In this document: piece after piece, positions 62,361 to 64,000 of the stretch
Layout of the letters: each line of letters opens with the position of its first letter
How positions within the stretch are numbered: the stretch's first letter is position 1
Source: Streptomyces lydicus
GTDB lineage: Bacteria; Actinomycetota; Actinomycetes; Streptomycetales; Streptomycetaceae
DNA length: 64,000 bases
Direction: 5' to 3'
NCBI RefSeq assembly: GCF_004125265.1
Contig: NZ_RDTE01000003.1
Location: 4,464,001-4,528,000, forward strand
Translations under genes and position numbers: made by a program
Notes under the pieces: model-generated
What the model saw: only the letters and a program-made list of their open reading frames with translations
What the model was told of the DNA's origin: nothing
Databases searched by the model: none

Positions 62361-63938
62361 TCAGGCAGCCAGCAGGGCCCAGACGCCGACCGCGATGCAC
62401 AGCAGCGCCACGACCAGCACCGGGATCGCGACCTTCGGGGGCGGTCCCGGTTTCCGGTACGGGACGGGAGGCGCGGTGGCCGGACCGGCGACGGGGGCAC
62501 CGGCCGGGAGCCGTCCCGGGACCGGGTGCGGGCCCGCCGTATAAGGGCGGGTCGCGGAGTGTTCGTGGTGGACGACGGCCGTGGGCCGGTACACGGGTGC
62601 CGGGTGCGGGGGCGGCGTCAGGGGCAGCCCGCCGGAGGCCGTGCCGGGGCCGGTCGGGACGCCGTGGCCGGTGGAGGCGGCGGTGTGGCCGGCAGCAGGA
62701 CCACCGTGGCCGGTGGAGGCAGCGGCGTGGCCTGCGGCAGGACCACCGTGCCCCGCGGGCGCAGCGCCCTGGCCGGTGGACGTCATGCCGTGCCCGGTCG
62801 ATGTCTCACCGTGGCCCATGGGCGTCTGACCGAAGCCGGTGGGCCTCTCGCCATTCCCCGTGGGCGAACCGCCCGGCACCGGCAGCGGCGTGGGTGTCGG
62901 CGTCGGTGCCGGTGCCGGTGCCGGTGCCGGTGTCTGCGGAGTGCTCGGCTCCGGCGGGGCGATGTGGAAGCTTCCGGTGTCCGACATGGACACCTGCCCG
63001 GCGGCCGTGGTGCCCGCGGTGGCACCGGCCGTCGCGGGCCCGTCGGCGCCCCTTGTCCGCAGCGGCCCGTCCGTCCCGAAGCCGGCCGGGAGCGGGCCGA
63101 TGTGGTCGAAGACCTCGACGACCTCGTCCTCGAGCCCCGCCTCGGGCAGCAGCTCCGCCGTCGAGATGATCGCCTTACGCGCCCCTGTGGCCGTCCTGAA
63201 CCGCGATTCCGGGTCGGGGTGCACCAGGGACGCCAGCACCTGCCACAGCGGCTCCGGCACCCCCTCGGGGGCGTTCGGGATGCCGTGCGGGCCGAAGTGC
63301 CGGCCCAGGGCGTCGGCGTCCGGCTTGGTACCGGTGATCAGATAGAGCGCGACCAGGCCGACCGCGAACAGGTCGGCGGGAAAGTCCGGTTCGGCGCCCT
63401 GCAGTTGCTCCGGCGCGAAGTATCCGGGCGTCCCGACCACCAGATTGGCCTCGGTCAGCCGCGGCTCGCCCTTGCGCATCGCGATGCCGAAGTCCGACAG
63501 CCGCAGATGCGGCCGGCCCGTGCCGGTGGCCTCCAGAAGGACGTTCGCCGGCTTGATGTCCCGGTGCACCACCCCCTCCGCGTGCACCGCGGCCAGCCCG
63601 GCCAGCAGCTGGTCCAGGAGCAGGCAGACGAACCGCGGTGGCAGCGGGCCGTAATCCCCGATCAAGTGAGCCAGCGAGCCCCCGTTCACCAGATCCATGG
63701 TGAACAGGACCTTGTCGTCGTCCGCGGCCCAGCTCGCCGGGGCCAGCACATGCGGGTGGTCGATCCGCAGTGCCTGTTCGCGGACGAAGCGCAGCAGGGT
63801 GTGCGCGTCGCTTTGCTGCAACACCTTGGCGGCAACGTAGCGGCGGCGCCGGGCGTCCCAGGCGCGCCAGACCGCGCCCACCCCACCCCGTCCGATCGGG
63901 TCGATCAGCTCGTACCGACCGGCGAAGACCTCACCCAT
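62361..63938 (-). CDS. Membrane Ser/Thr protein kinase (PknB-like)
   Basis: A 525-aa Hanks-type kinase. The kinase domain (about 1-270) shows GRGGVGAVWRAWD (glycine loop), VAAKVLQQ (Lys), VVHRDIKPANVLL (catalytic Asp), LSDFGIAM and GTPGYFAPE, all intact. A long linker (about 290-495) is Pro/Ala/Thr-rich and contains repeated GHG units such as STGHG. One helix ends the protein (VAIPVLVVALLCIAVGVWALLA) with no PASTA or other sensor domain outside. The ATG is at 63938. It converges on the secreted protein gene. Confidence 0.93.
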   Translation of the reverse strand: MGEVFAGRYELIDPIGRGGVGAVWRAWDARRRRYVAAKVLQQSDAHTLLRFVREQALRIDHPHVLAPASWAADDDKVLFTMDLVNGGSLAHLIGDYGPLPPRFVCLLLDQLLAGLAAVHAEGVVHRDIKPANVLLEATGTGRPHLRLSDFGIAMRKGEPRLTEANLVVGTPGYFAPEQLQGAEPDFPADLFAVGLVALYLITGTKPDADALGRHFGPHGIPNAPEGVPEPLWQVLASLVHPDPESRFRTATGARKAIISTAELLPEAGLEDEVVEVFDHIGPLPAGFGTDGPLRTRGADGPATAGATAGTTAAGQVSMSDTGSFHIAPPEPSTPQTPAPAPAPAPTPTPTPLPVPGGSPTGNGERPTGFGQTPMGHGETSTGHGMTSTGQGAAPAGHGGPAAGHAAASTGHGGPAAGHTAASTGHGVPTGPGTASGGLPLTPPPHPAPVYRPTAVVHHEHSATRPYTAGPHPVPGRLPAGAPVAGPATAPPVPYRKPGPPPKVAIPVLVVALLCIAVGVWALLAA

Positions 63939-64000
63939 TGCGCCCCGTCCGCTTCTGAACTCGCAACGTCCCCAGTGGCTGGCGGCTAACTCTGGTGCGC
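63939..64000. other. Window edge
   Basis: The short upstream region of the kinase gene. No further feature can be supported before the window ends. Confidence 0.4.

Overview
This window is the replication-origin region of a high-GC actinobacterium, almost certainly a Streptomyces or close relative. The gene order dnaB ... rplI-rpsR-ssb-rpsF ... trxB-trxA ... parB-parA-rsmG-jag-yidC-yidD-rnpA-rpmH-dnaA-oriC-dnaN-gnd-recF-dciA-gyrB-gyrA is the conserved Streptomyces core. DnaA is 654 aa with the long domain II typical of the genus. A dense cluster of the Streptomyces ParB site (parS, GTTTCACGTGAAAC) covers the window: 13 perfect copies and 3 one-mismatch copies.

Positions 1-10.7 kb are accessory-like: a HAD phosphatase, a GlcG/HbpS-type heme-binding-like protein, a divergent MFS/MarR pair, a GNAT enzyme, a TetR regulator with a Cys-rich tail, a class V aminotransferase, a class C beta-lactamase-like hydrolase, and a divergent GlxA-type regulator/quinone oxidoreductase pair. 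Positions 10.7-17 kb hold dnaB (with a DnaA-box cluster upstream), a MATE exporter, a secreted trypsin-like protease and the rpsF-ssb-rpsR-rplI operon. Positions 17-30 kb are mostly envelope genes: a FemX-like ligase with an alanine-racemase-fold partner, a GT87 mannosyltransferase, a class A penicillin-binding protein, a PadR regulator next to inositol-phosphate synthase, an MFS transporter, an LppU-like protein and the CCA-adding enzyme.

Positions 30-40 kb hold the plus-strand cluster DUF6049 - murJ - pseudokinase - sigM - anti-sigma - trxB - trxA. This order is shared with the mycobacterial origin region, and trxBA carries a textbook sigma-R promoter. Positions 40-47 kb hold the leftward series from rpmH to parB, then dnaA and oriC (about 49.36-49.98 kb). 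Rightwards come the replication genes dnaN, gnd, recF, dciA, gyrB and gyrA, then a DUF3566 membrane protein, tRNA-Ile(GAU), a 44-aa DLW-39 protein, a small coupled ORF with a secreted membrane-anchored protein, and a convergent Ser/Thr kinase.

Almost everything here is recognisable core Streptomyces biology; I found no clear evidence of an unknown multi-gene system. The most interesting signals are regulatory and architectural. Several parS sites form the centre of perfect 24-36 bp palindromes between genes. Others are embedded in frame in parA, parB and the anti-sigma gene. Two identical degenerate parS copies flank the trxA terminator. A DnaA-box cluster lies between dnaB and the MATE gene. 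A near-perfect PadR operator, a MurJ-linked pseudokinase and two small unannotated-looking ORFs also merit checking.
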